64,000 nucleotides of DNA, taken from Duganella aceris (lineage in GTDB: Bacteria > Pseudomonadota > Gammaproteobacteria > Burkholderiales > Burkholderiaceae_D). Made by a program: the position numbers and the translations under genes. Positions 1-8,399 of the stretch are shown here, piece after piece (the first letter of the stretch is position 1; each line of letters starts with the position of its first letter). The stretch is from positions 1 to 64,000 of the forward strand of contig NZ_JAADJT010000021.1 of NCBI RefSeq assembly GCF_011090165.1, read 5' to 3'. The notes below the pieces were generated by a model, which did no database searches, was not told the DNA's origin, and was given only the letters and a program-made list of their open reading frames with translations.

Positions 1-105
1 TACATCGAGATGTTCTACAATCCAAAACGTCGGCATGGCTTCAATGAGAAGCTTTCACCGGTCAATTTTGAAAAGCGGTATTTTGAGAGGCTCGCGAGTG
101 TCTAG
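1..105 (+). CDS. IS3-family transposase (OrfB), C-terminal fragment
   Basis: The last 34 codons of a DDE transposase of the IS3 OrfB type are visible. The fragment begins YIEMFYNPKRRHG and continues with LSPVNFE, which is the standard rve-domain tail of these enzymes (YIExFYNxxRxH, then LSPxxFE). It ends in TAG at 103-105. The gene is cut by the window edge, so it cannot be called intact or broken. In an intact element it would cut and join the IS ends, usually as an OrfAB frameshift product. Confidence 0.85.
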   Translation, partial: YIEMFYNPKRRHGFNEKLSPVNFEKRYFERLASV

Positions 106-123
106 CAAACTCGTGGCGATTCA
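1..123 (+). mobile_element. Right end of an IS3-family insertion sequence
   Basis: The window opens inside an insertion sequence. The end of the transposase frame is followed at once by a segment (101-123) that reads, from the outside inwards, TGAATCGCCACGAGTTTGCT, which resembles the terminal inverted repeats of IS51-group IS3 elements (typically starting TGAACCGCCC). The stop codon lying inside the terminal repeat is normal for this group. The left end is outside the window, so target duplication and completeness cannot be judged. The exact right boundary (about 123) is inferred. Confidence 0.65.
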
Positions 124-416
124 ATCCATTTCGAAAAGACAAGCAATTTAAGGCAAAAATACTGTGTCATTTGCCGAAATCTGACAACGGTTTGGCAAAA
201 AATCGCGGCTCGCAAAAAAGAGAGTTCCGTATGGCGGTGCCATATCACGGTGGCCGGCGTTCGGAAATCCGGCACTTGACACGAAGGCGGCGGCGCCGGC
301 ATGGGAGGCGGAGAAACGGGTGGCCATGCTGAAGGGAAGCTGGCCTAACGAAGACCTGCGCCGATGCTGCCTGCAAGGCCACCGTTGGTCATTGGGGCTG
401 GGCCCGCCCTAACGAC

Positions 417-968
417 CTACATGATTGTCTTAGCCAGGACTTGCTTCAGGATAAATTCAATACGCGGTTTGGCATGTCGATCCAAATGATAGGTCAACAC
501 GCTTCCATCCGCACTCAAACTGATGGTCCACACGTTCGTTTCCGATCCGGGAAATACTTTGAATGTGTGCGCGTCCGCGAAAAACGATTGTGATAGAGCC
601 GATCCGGCGTCGTTCGACATGCCTCCGTACATCGTCACTGCATCGGGCGTGCCGTCAGGATGGCGATGGTCGTGTCGCAAGTCCAGACCCGCAGGGATGC
701 GGGTAAATATCCAGGTGCGGGAACGATCCTCGCCAACCAGCACGGGCATGCGTACATCGGCGTTGGTGCAGATGATTTCGGTAGACATTTTTTTACCGGC
801 AAAGTCGTTCTTCGGATCGATGGCATACGTCAGCCCGCCTTCAAAACGGTGGCCGCACATAGTACGTAGCATCGCCATGAATTGGTCTTGCGAATCGGCT
901 GCGGCGGTGGTACAGGTGACGGTCAAACAAGCGGCGAAAAGTACTTGTGCAAGTGATTTCATGGTCAT
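417..968 (-). CDS. Secreted protein of unknown function
   Basis: A 183-residue protein with an N-terminal signal peptide: Lys at position 4, a hydrophobic stretch to about residue 22, and a likely cut after TAAA before DSQ. The mature part has two Cys (in RTMCGH and IICTN), a RTWIFTR segment, and an acidic/His-rich stretch DLRHDHRHPDGTPD. No enzyme family was recognised. A second Met two codons in (962) is an equally possible start; neither has a clear Shine-Dalgarno sequence. It is a single gene between the IS end and a divergent permease. Its codon use looks less GC-biased than genes further right, which may fit with acquisition, but this was judged by eye. Confidence 0.7.
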   Translation of the reverse strand: MTMKSLAQVLFAACLTVTCTTAAADSQDQFMAMLRTMCGHRFEGGLTYAIDPKNDFAGKKMSTEIICTNADVRMPVLVGEDRSRTWIFTRIPAGLDLRHDHRHPDGTPDAVTMYGGMSNDAGSALSQSFFADAHTFKVFPGSETNVWTISLSADGSVLTYHLDRHAKPRIEFILKQVLAKTIM

Positions 969-1252
969 CCCAGGTGTAATTAAAGCACAGGCGGCAAAGC
1001 TTGCCGGGTCGCCTGCTGGTTAGTGATGGCCTTCGCAGGACAGCTAGTACCGCGTCAGATGTGAGATTAAGCGCCGAGAACTTCGGCATGCAAGTCAGGG
1101 TACCAGACCGTAAGGCTTGAGCTCTAGACTTCTCCGCCAGGGACAGCTGGAAATACAGCAATACCGGTTACAGGTGAGGTCGTGCGGACCATTTTGAGGC
1201 TGATCGATTATGATTTGGCAACACCAAAACATATTCGATACAGGGCTCTTTC

Positions 1253-2311
1253 ATGCATCAGTTCACGCTACAACAAAAATCCTTCCTACTTCTTCTTGCG
1301 CTCGTCACGATCGGCTTCGCCTGGGTACTGTTGCCGTTTGGCGGTGCAGTATTCTGGGGCGTGGTGCTGGCGATCGTGTTTGCCCCGGTCTATCGCTGGC
1401 TGCTTGCGAGAACCACGCAGAAGCCGAACCTGGCGTCATTCTTGACCTTGCTGCTGATTGTCGTCATCGTCATCCTGCCGCTGACCTTGGTCGCGGTGTC
1501 GTTGGTGGACCAGGTCGCTTCGGTGGTTGAAATGGTGCGTTCGGGCGAACTCACGGTAGGGATGTTCTTCAGTAAGATCATGGCGGCCTTGCCGGCTTGG
1601 TTGGTGAACTTGCTGGATCGGTTCAATCTGACCAGTCTGGCCAGCCTGCAGGATAAGCTGACCGCCGGGGCTTCGGAGATTAGCCAGAGCCTGGCCAAGC
1701 AAGCGATTAACGTTAGCCTCTACACGGTCGATTTTCTGACCAGCCTGTGCATCATGCTGTATCTGCTGTTTTTCCTGCTGCGCGACGGTGTCAGCTTGTC
1801 TGCCAAGATCCGCGCGGCTGTGCCGCTGTCACGCAAGTACAAGCAGCGGCTTTTCAATAATTTCACCACCGTCATCCGTGCTACTGTCAAAGGTAATATC
1901 CTTGTGGCTATCGCTCAAGGCGCCTTGGGTGGTTTGGCATTCTGGTTTTTGGATGTTCGCGCGCCGCTGCTGTGGGCCGTGCTGATGGCGTTTCTGTCGC
2001 TGTTGCCGGCCATCGGCGCGGCGCTGGTCTGGGCGCCGGTGGCGATTTATTTCCTTGCCACTGGTTCAGTGTGGGAGGGTGTCGGGCTGGTCGTTTGGGG
2101 TGTGGTGGTCATCGGCTTGGTCGACAATATCCTGCGCCCAATCCTGGTGGGCAAGGACACGAAAATGCCCGATTACATCGTGCTGTTTTCCACCGTGGGC
2201 GGGATGGCGCTATTTGGCTTGAATGGTTTTGTTATTGGCCCGGTCGTGGCGGCCATGTTCATCGCGGCGTGGGACTTGTTTGCTACTGCGACCGAATTTC
2301 ACAATGACTGA
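1253..2311 (+). CDS. AI-2E family transporter (PerM/YdiK-type permease)
   Basis: A 352-residue integral membrane protein with the layout of the AI-2E exporter family (Pfam PF01594): paired hydrophobic helices near residues 11-52 and 63-87, a soluble amphipathic middle (about 90-155), then helices near 157-180, 216-300 and 309-344. The C-terminal half has family hallmarks such as DNILRPILVGK and a Gly-rich FVIGPVVAAMF segment. Members export small molecules, or act as Na+/H+ antiporters in some species; the substrate here is unknown. ATG at 1253 follows a weak AGGG. It is monocistronic, and its base composition is lower in GC than later genes. Confidence 0.88.
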   Translation: MHQFTLQQKSFLLLLALVTIGFAWVLLPFGGAVFWGVVLAIVFAPVYRWLLARTTQKPNLASFLTLLLIVVIVILPLTLVAVSLVDQVASVVEMVRSGELTVGMFFSKIMAALPAWLVNLLDRFNLTSLASLQDKLTAGASEISQSLAKQAINVSLYTVDFLTSLCIMLYLLFFLLRDGVSLSAKIRAAVPLSRKYKQRLFNNFTTVIRATVKGNILVAIAQGALGGLAFWFLDVRAPLLWAVLMAFLSLLPAIGAALVWAPVAIYFLATGSVWEGVGLVVWGVVVIGLVDNILRPILVGKDTKMPDYIVLFSTVGGMALFGLNGFVIGPVVAAMFIAAWDLFATATEFHND

Positions 2312-2392
2312 TAGTGCTGTTTGTCTCATGTCGCGGTAAGCCGACTTAGCCATTCGCGTATCTCGGTCTTGCTATCGCGCGCTGTCGGATGC

Positions 2393-2778
<386 letters not shown>

Positions 2779-2779
<1 letters not shown>

Positions 2780-3972
2780 CAGTATTCCGCTTCCGCTTGC
2801 TGAATGCTCATGCTGAAGGTGAAGATCGTGCGTTCCTGGTTCGAGTCCAGCAGCAGCCGGCCACGGTGCGCCTTGGCGATCTGGTCGGCGATGTACAGCC
2901 CGAGGCCCAAGCCGCCGGCCTGGGTCGACTTGTCGCCGCGCCAGAAGGGTTGGAACAGGCGGGCGGCGACGGCGGGCGGGATGGCGGCGCCGGCGTTGCT
3001 GACCGAGAGCGCGAACTGGCCCTGCTCGACGCTGCACGTCACCGCCACCGGCATCCCGGGCGCGCCGTGCACGATGGCGTTGACGATCAGATTCGACGCC
3101 AGCTGGGCGATCCGCTTGCCGTCGCAATGCACCGGCGCGTCGATCAGGATGTCGGCGTCGATGACGCTGTTCGGGTAGGCGCCGCGCAGCTCGGCCACCA
3201 CGTGCGTCAGCGTGGCTTGCAGGTCGGCGTCGAGGCGTTGGTCGGAGGCGAGCACGCCGTCCATTTTGCTGCGCGTGAAGTCCATCGCGTCGTCGATCAG
3301 GTTGGCGATGCGCTGGCCGCTGCGGTCGATGCGCGCGGCCACCTTTAGGATCCGTTCGTCGTCCGTCAGGCGGGCGATCACTTCGCCGCCCATCATCATC
3401 GAGGCCAGCGGCGTGCGCATGTCGTGGCCGAGGATGGCGATGAATTGCTCGCGCAGTTCGACCGCCTGCTTTTCCGCTTCGAGTTCGGCCTTGGCCGCCG
3501 ACAGGCCTTGTTCGGCGTCGATCTGGCCCGACAGCAGTTCGGCGAACAGTTGCAGGGTGTCGAGGGTTTTCGGTGCGCGCAGGCTGGCGGGATTGGGGTC
3601 GAGGCCGCACAATGTGCCGAAGAATTCGCCGTCCTTGCGGTACACCGGCAGCGAAAAATAGCTTTGGAAGCCGAACAGCTTGGGCACCGGGTGGCTGCTG
3701 TAGACGTCGTCGTTGGCGACGTCGTCGATCACCACGCCGACGCTGCTGCGCCGCACCTGGTCGCAAAAGGTGTTGGCGATCTCGATTTCGTCGCCCGGCA
3801 CCAGGCCGAAACCCAGTTCGTCGTGCACCGCGCACATGGTCCAGGCGTCGGCGGTGACGCGCGAGACGCAGACCCAGCGCAAGCCGGTGGTTTGCGCGAT
3901 CACCCGCATGACCGTGGGGACGGCAGTGATCGATTGCACCGTGTCGATGTCGATCTTGATTGGGCTGTGCAT
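2779..3972 (-). CDS. GAF-domain sensor histidine kinase
   Basis: A cytosolic kinase of 397 residues from the Met at 3972. A GAF domain (about 10-145) has the FCDQV/LPVYRKDGEFFGTLCGLDP signature. A short coiled linker follows, then HisKA with the phospho-acceptor His183 in LGHDMRTPLAS, and an HATPase_c domain with N box LIVNAIVHG and G box GGLGLGLYIA. There are no membrane helices, so it senses an internal signal or small molecule. The next gene, overlapping by one base, is its likely response regulator. An upstream in-frame ATG at 4011 would add 13 residues; neither start has a good ribosome-binding site, and the shorter form was preferred because the added Pro-rich segment is unlike the domain. 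Confidence 0.85.
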
Positions 3973-4091
3973 GCGGGTCTTTGGCGGCGGGCGGGTTGTC
4001 CAGACACCCATTATGCACGATTGTTGCCTGGATTCAGTATCCGGTCAGTCGTGCGGCGTCGATGCCGCGCTGGCGGCGGCCTTTACGACTA

Positions 4092-4107
4092 TTAACCAAA
4101 ATTAACC
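4092..4107 (+). promoter_or_regulatory. Phased TTAACC direct repeat (two half-sites, 10 bp apart)
   Basis: TTAACC occurs at 4092-4097 and again at 4102-4107, an exact 10-bp period (one helical turn), with AAAA between. It sits in the divergent region between the GAF kinase and the LysR gene, about 70-80 bp before the LysR start. The same arrangement recurs at 11940-11965 and 13231-13246. Tandem half-sites at this spacing are typical of OmpR/PhoB-type winged-helix regulators. The regulator is unknown. Confidence 0.45.
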
Positions 4108-4174
4108 CCAGCTCTTTTTTCGTTCTGTGATGATATTCGCCTTTGCCGAGTTGCGGCGGCGACCCATCGATGAA

Positions 4175-5068
4175 ATGAACATAGATATAGGCAGTTGTGA
4201 CTGGAACGACCTGAAGACCTTCCTGGTGGTGGCGCGCAGCGGCACCCAGGCTTATGCGGCGAAAGTGCTGGGGCAATCCCAGCCGACCATCGGGCGCCGC
4301 ATCCGGGCGCTGGAGCGTAGCCTCGGCAGCTCGCTGTTCTACCGCGACGCGCGCGGCCTGAGCTTGACCATCGATGGCATGGAGTTGCTGCGCAACGTCG
4401 AGCGGATGGAAAGCGAGGCGCAATCGATCCAGCGCCGCTCCGCCGCGCAGGAGGAGCTGAGCGGCTTGCTGCGCGTTTCGGCCGGCGGCTGGCTGGGCGC
4501 GCATTTGCTGGCGCCGGCGTTCGCGCGCTTCCATGCGAGCCAGCCGCAGATCCAGATCCACCTCACCGCCGATGCCGGCTCGGCCAACCTGGTGCGGCGC
4601 GAGGTCGACGTGGTGATCCAGACCCGCCGCTTCGACGCGCCCGACCTGATCGAGCGTAAACTCATGCAGCTGCCCCACGCGCTGTACGGCCAGGCCGACT
4701 ATCTGCGCCTGGCCGGACCGGTGGCGGCGGGCGGGCGCGGCCATGCGCTGATGGTGCTGACCGGCGCCGACGGCGAGGCCGGCCACGGCGAGTGGCTGCG
4801 CAGCCATCTCGGCCATGCCCGCACCGGCCTGCGCACCGAATGCCCGGAGGCGTTGCTGCAATGGTGCCGCAACGGCATGGGGCTGGCGCTGCTGCCGGTG
4901 GCGGTGGCGGCCGCCTATCCGCAGCTGGCGCCGGTGCCGATGCCGGAGGCGCCGGCCGCGAGCACCGTCTGGGCCGGCTATCACGCCGACCTGCGCTGTT
5001 CGCCACGGCTGCGGGCCTTGCTGGACATCGTCCTGGAAACAACAGTCCATGTTGTAAATGCACACTAG
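4175..5068 (+). CDS. LysR-family transcriptional regulator
   Basis: A 297-residue LTTR. The N-terminal winged helix-turn-helix covers about residues 5-65 (WNDLKTFLVVARSGTQ, then the recognition segment SQPTIGRRIRALE), followed by the linker helix and a periplasmic-binding-protein-like effector domain (about 90-290). The HTH variant GTQAYAAKVLGQSQPTIGR resembles LTTRs that lack a tight operon partner. The Met at 4175 was chosen because the LTTR domain normally starts 5-10 residues before the first helix; an upstream in-frame ATG (4127) would add an unlikely 16-residue tail. It is divergent from the GAF kinase and upstream of the TonB receptor, which it may control, but that is only inferred from position. 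Confidence 0.88.
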   Translation: MNIDIGSCDWNDLKTFLVVARSGTQAYAAKVLGQSQPTIGRRIRALERSLGSSLFYRDARGLSLTIDGMELLRNVERMESEAQSIQRRSAAQEELSGLLRVSAGGWLGAHLLAPAFARFHASQPQIQIHLTADAGSANLVRREVDVVIQTRRFDAPDLIERKLMQLPHALYGQADYLRLAGPVAAGGRGHALMVLTGADGEAGHGEWLRSHLGHARTGLRTECPEALLQWCRNGMGLALLPVAVAAAYPQLAPVPMPEAPAASTVWAGYHADLRCSPRLRALLDIVLETTVHVVNAH

Positions 5069-5263
5069 CCGCATGCAAGCCGGGCCGCACCGGCACCGCG
5101 CCGCCGCCGCGTGCGCCCCGTGGTTGCAGGCTTCCTGAGCGAATCACCCGCCGCTAGTCATGGCTGAATATTCGATATGCATGGCTGTCATATGCGAAAA
5201 ACAATCTTTCTCCTATGCTTTTTTTTCCCATGTAACGTAATTTTCCGAAAAAAAAGGATTTGA

Positions 5264-8200
5264 ATGATTAAGAAGACTGTAATTGCGCGTGCGTTGGCGA
5301 TCGCCTTCAGCACCGCCGCCTTGAATGTCGCGCTGGCGCCTGCCGCGTTCGCCCAGTCCAATGCGGCGGGCACCATCTTCGGCCGGGCCGACGGCGGCGC
5401 GGCCAGCATCGTCCTGCAGAATACCGACACCGGCGTCAAGCGCACGCTGGGCACCGACGCCGGCGGCCGCTACAACGCCACCGCGATGCCGCCCGGTCAC
5501 TACAAAGTGGAGCTGGTGCGCGACGGCAAGGTCGTCAACACCACCGAGGTGGACGTGATCATCGGCCAGGGCGTGGAAGCTTCGTTCTCTTCCGCCCAGA
5601 CGGTGCAGGTCACCGGCCGCCGCAACCGCATCGACGTCTCCAACACCAACAACGGCTCGACCTTCACCGCCAAGGAGCTGAGCAAGCTGCCGGTGCAGCA
5701 ATCGGTGGCGGCGATCATCCAGCTGGCGCCGAACACCACCCGCGCCGACTCGCGCTACGCGGCCGGCGCCTCGTTCGGCGGCGGCGGCGCGTCCGAGAAC
5801 GCCTATTACATCAACGGTTTCCCGGTCACCAATCCGCTGACCCAGCTGGGCGCGTCGGAGTTGCCGTTCGGCGCGATCGCGCAGGCGCAGGTGCTGACCG
5901 GCGGCTTCGGCGCCGAGTTCGGGCGCTCGGTCGGCGGCGTGGTCAACATCACCACCAAGAGCGGCACCAATAACTGGGATGCCGGCGCCAGCGTCAGCAT
6001 CGAGCCGGACTCGCTGCGAGCGAAGTACAAGAACGTCTACTACGGCAACACCGGCGCCAAGGCCAACGCGGCCACCGACGGCACGCTGTACCAGCAGAAC
6101 GACAACCGCCAGCGCAGCGAGAAGATCGTCGGCGCCTATGTCGGCGGTCCGATCATCGAGGACAAGCTGTTCATGTTCGCCGCGCTGGAAGGCCGCCGCT
6201 ACGACCAGGACCGCGTCTATGGCATCCGCACCTCGTCCAATCTGGGCGCCACCGGCTTCGAATCGACCGACGACAAGCTGCAGCGCTACACCGCCAAGTT
6301 CGACTGGAACATCTCGGACAACCACCGGGTCGAGGCGACGCTGATCGGCGACAATTCCAAGACCGACCGCCGGCTGTACAGCTATGACTACGCCACCGGC
6401 CAGCACGGCGCGGCGCCGACCGCGTCGCAGCACTACAAGAACAGCGCCGACTTCACGCCGGCCGTCGGCGGCGACGTGCGGATCCTGCGCTACGTCGGCA
6501 ACCTGACCGACAACCTGACCATCTCGGCGCTGACCGGCCGCAGCAAGACCAAGAGCTATACCAGCTACGACAACGTCGGCGGCGCGAACACCGCCAACCT
6601 GTTCCAGGTCAGCGCCGCCAGCAACACGCGCGTGCCCGGCCTGAACTATTCCAGCCCGCAGGTGCTGTCCGGCGCGGTGGACAATCCGGCCTCGGAAAGT
6701 GAAGTCAAGTCGACCCGCTTCGACGTCGAGTACAAGCTCGGCTCGCACATGCTGCGCGGCGGCTTCGACAACGTGAAGCTCGATTCCTCGCAGGTCGGCC
6801 AGTACTACGGCGGCGGCGGCATCTGGGTGTACCAGAAGGTCGATCCGAACGCGCAAACCGACTTCGGCACCACCACCGGCACCACGGCGGCCGGCGGCGG
6901 CTACGGCGCCCAGGGTTACTTCGTGCAGAAGCGCATCTTCAACAGCGTGACCGGCGCCGGCTCGCATCAGGACGCGCGCTACCTGGAGGACCGCTGGCAG
7001 GTGACCAAGGATGTGCTGGTGACCCTCGGCGTGCGCGATGAGGGCTTCAAGAACATCAACGGCGACGGCGACACCTTCCTGGAAATCGACCACAAGATCC
7101 AGCCGCGCGCGGCGGCGTCGTGGGACGTCAACGGCGACGCTTCGTTCAAGGTGTTCGGCAGCGCCGGCCGTTACGCGCTGCAGATCCCGACCCACCTGGC
7201 GGTGCGCGGCGCGTCGCGCTCGACGCTGACGCGCCAGGCGTTCACCTACACCGGCACCGACGCCAACGGTCTGCCGCTGGGCCTGGTGGCGCTGGGCGGT
7301 CCGTACTCGACCAACAACGAGCTGGGCCAGTCGAAGGATCCGAAGTCGGTGACGGCCAAGGGGCTGGAGGCCACCTATCAGGATGAGCTGACGCTGGGCT
7401 TCGAGAAGGCGCTGAGCGCCGACCTGAACATCGGGATGAAGGCCACCTACCGCGAGCTGAAGGCCACCATCGACGACTACTGCGATACGCGTCTGATCGA
7501 CAAGTACGCGGCCGACCACAAGATCGCGATCACCAACGACGGCTACTTCAGCTGCGCGTCGTTCAATCCGGGCCGCGACAACACCTTCGTGGTCGACTTC
7601 CAGGGCAACAAGACCTATTCGGAAATCCACCTGACGGCGGCGGAACTGGGCTTCGAGCAGGCCAAGCGCACCTACACCGCGCTGGACCTGTTCGCCGAGC
7701 ATCCGTTGCGTAGCGGCTGGTACGGCCGGGTCAACTACACCTGGTCGCGCAGCCGCGGCAACACCGAGGGCCAGACCCGTTCCGACAACGCCCAGACCGA
7801 CGTCGCCGCGACCTCGACCTGGGATAACCCGGAGCTGATGGTCAACGCTTACGGCAATCTGCCGAACGACCGCAAGCACCAGATGAAGGCTTACGGCTTC
7901 TTCGAGGTGACGCCGGAATGGTCGGTGGGCGGCAACTTCCTGGCGGCTTCGGGCCGTCCGCGCAGCTGCTTCGGCTGGAATCCGTCGGTGCCGCGCGCGG
8001 TCAACTACGGTTCGGTGTACTTCTACTGCGACAAGGCGGTGCCGCGCAGCACGCTGGGGACGCTGCCGTGGGACATCCGGCTGGACCTGAACCTGGCCTA
8101 CCAGCCGGCGTTCCTGACGGGGCTGACCGCGAAGATGGAGGTGTTCAACGTGGCCAACAAGCAGACCGCGCAGACCATCGACGAGACCTACAACGTCAAC

Positions 8201-8296
8201 ACGACGGCCGAGATCAATCCGACCTATGGCCGGGTGATCAGCTACACCGCGCCGCGCGCCGTGAAGTTCACGGTGGAGTACAACCGCCGCTTCTAA
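5264..8296 (+). CDS. TonB-dependent outer membrane receptor (Oar-like)
   Basis: A 1010-residue receptor. The signal peptide is cleaved after AFA (residue 30). A carboxypeptidase-regulatory-like beta domain (about 34-110; GGRYNATAMPPGHYKVEL) precedes the plug domain (about 125-240, with FGAEFGRSVGGVVNITTKSG). A beta-barrel follows, ending in the aromatic C-terminus NRRF expected for BAM-dependent insertion. This order is that of the Oar/OmpA-like TonB receptors, which import large or unknown substrates (oligosaccharides, peptides). No TonB/ExbBD genes are nearby. AGGA lies 8-9 bases before ATG at 5264. A strong hairpin terminator follows at 8321, so the gene is transcribed alone. The substrate cannot be read from the sequence. 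Confidence 0.9.
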   Translation: MIKKTVIARALAIAFSTAALNVALAPAAFAQSNAAGTIFGRADGGAASIVLQNTDTGVKRTLGTDAGGRYNATAMPPGHYKVELVRDGKVVNTTEVDVIIGQGVEASFSSAQTVQVTGRRNRIDVSNTNNGSTFTAKELSKLPVQQSVAAIIQLAPNTTRADSRYAAGASFGGGGASENAYYINGFPVTNPLTQLGASELPFGAIAQAQVLTGGFGAEFGRSVGGVVNITTKSGTNNWDAGASVSIEPDSLRAKYKNVYYGNTGAKANAATDGTLYQQNDNRQRSEKIVGAYVGGPIIEDKLFMFAALEGRRYDQDRVYGIRTSSNLGATGFESTDDKLQRYTAKFDWNISDNHRVEATLIGDNSKTDRRLYSYDYATGQHGAAPTASQHYKNSADFTPAVGGDVRILRYVGNLTDNLTISALTGRSKTKSYTSYDNVGGANTANLFQVSAASNTRVPGLNYSSPQVLSGAVDNPASESEVKSTRFDVEYKLGSHMLRGGFDNVKLDSSQVGQYYGGGGIWVYQKVDPNAQTDFGTTTGTTAAGGGYGAQGYFVQKRIFNSVTGAGSHQDARYLEDRWQVTKDVLVTLGVRDEGFKNINGDGDTFLEIDHKIQPRAAASWDVNGDASFKVFGSAGRYALQIPTHLAVRGASRSTLTRQAFTYTGTDANGLPLGLVALGGPYSTNNELGQSKDPKSVTAKGLEATYQDELTLGFEKALSADLNIGMKATYRELKATIDDYCDTRLIDKYAADHKIAITNDGYFSCASFNPGRDNTFVVDFQGNKTYSEIHLTAAELGFEQAKRTYTALDLFAEHPLRSGWYGRVNYTWSRSRGNTEGQTRSDNAQTDVAATSTWDNPELMVNAYGNLPNDRKHQMKAYGFFEVTPEWSVGGNFLAASGRPRSCFGWNPSVPRAVNYGSVYFYCDKAVPRSTLGTLPWDIRLDLNLAYQPAFLTGLTAKMEVFNVANKQTAQTIDETYNVNTTAEINPTYGRVISYTAPRAVKFTVEYNRRF

Positions 8297-8320
8297 GCCG
8301 GTTGTGAGTTAGTCCCGTTT

Positions 8321-8349
8321 GCCGCCGGCTCGACGCCGGCGGCTTTTTT
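8321..8349 (+). terminator. Rho-independent terminator after the TonB receptor gene
   Basis: A perfect 9-bp GC stem (GCCGCCGGC at 8321-8329 with GCCGGCGGC at 8335-8343) has a 5-base loop TCGAC and is followed directly by six T. It begins 24 bases after the receptor stop codon. Confidence 0.9.
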
Positions 8350-8399
8350 ATTGGTTAAAATGACGGACCTCAACCGGGGCCGCACACTTCAGGATAGCG

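Noticed and set aside
124..416. Region between the IS end and the first chromosomal gene as a possible small gene
   Set aside because: Short frames on both strands lack start signals and protein-like composition; nothing definite was seen.
5213..7879. Long open frame on the minus strand opposite the TonB receptor gene
   Set aside because: It is rich in Arg, Gly, Val and Ala with no domain, and lies fully inside a well-supported receptor gene; it is a by-product of GC-rich third positions.
8350..8363. Single GGTTAA near the winged-helix regulator start as a fourth phased site
   Set aside because: There is no second half-site at 10 bp on either side, so it does not meet the motif definition.
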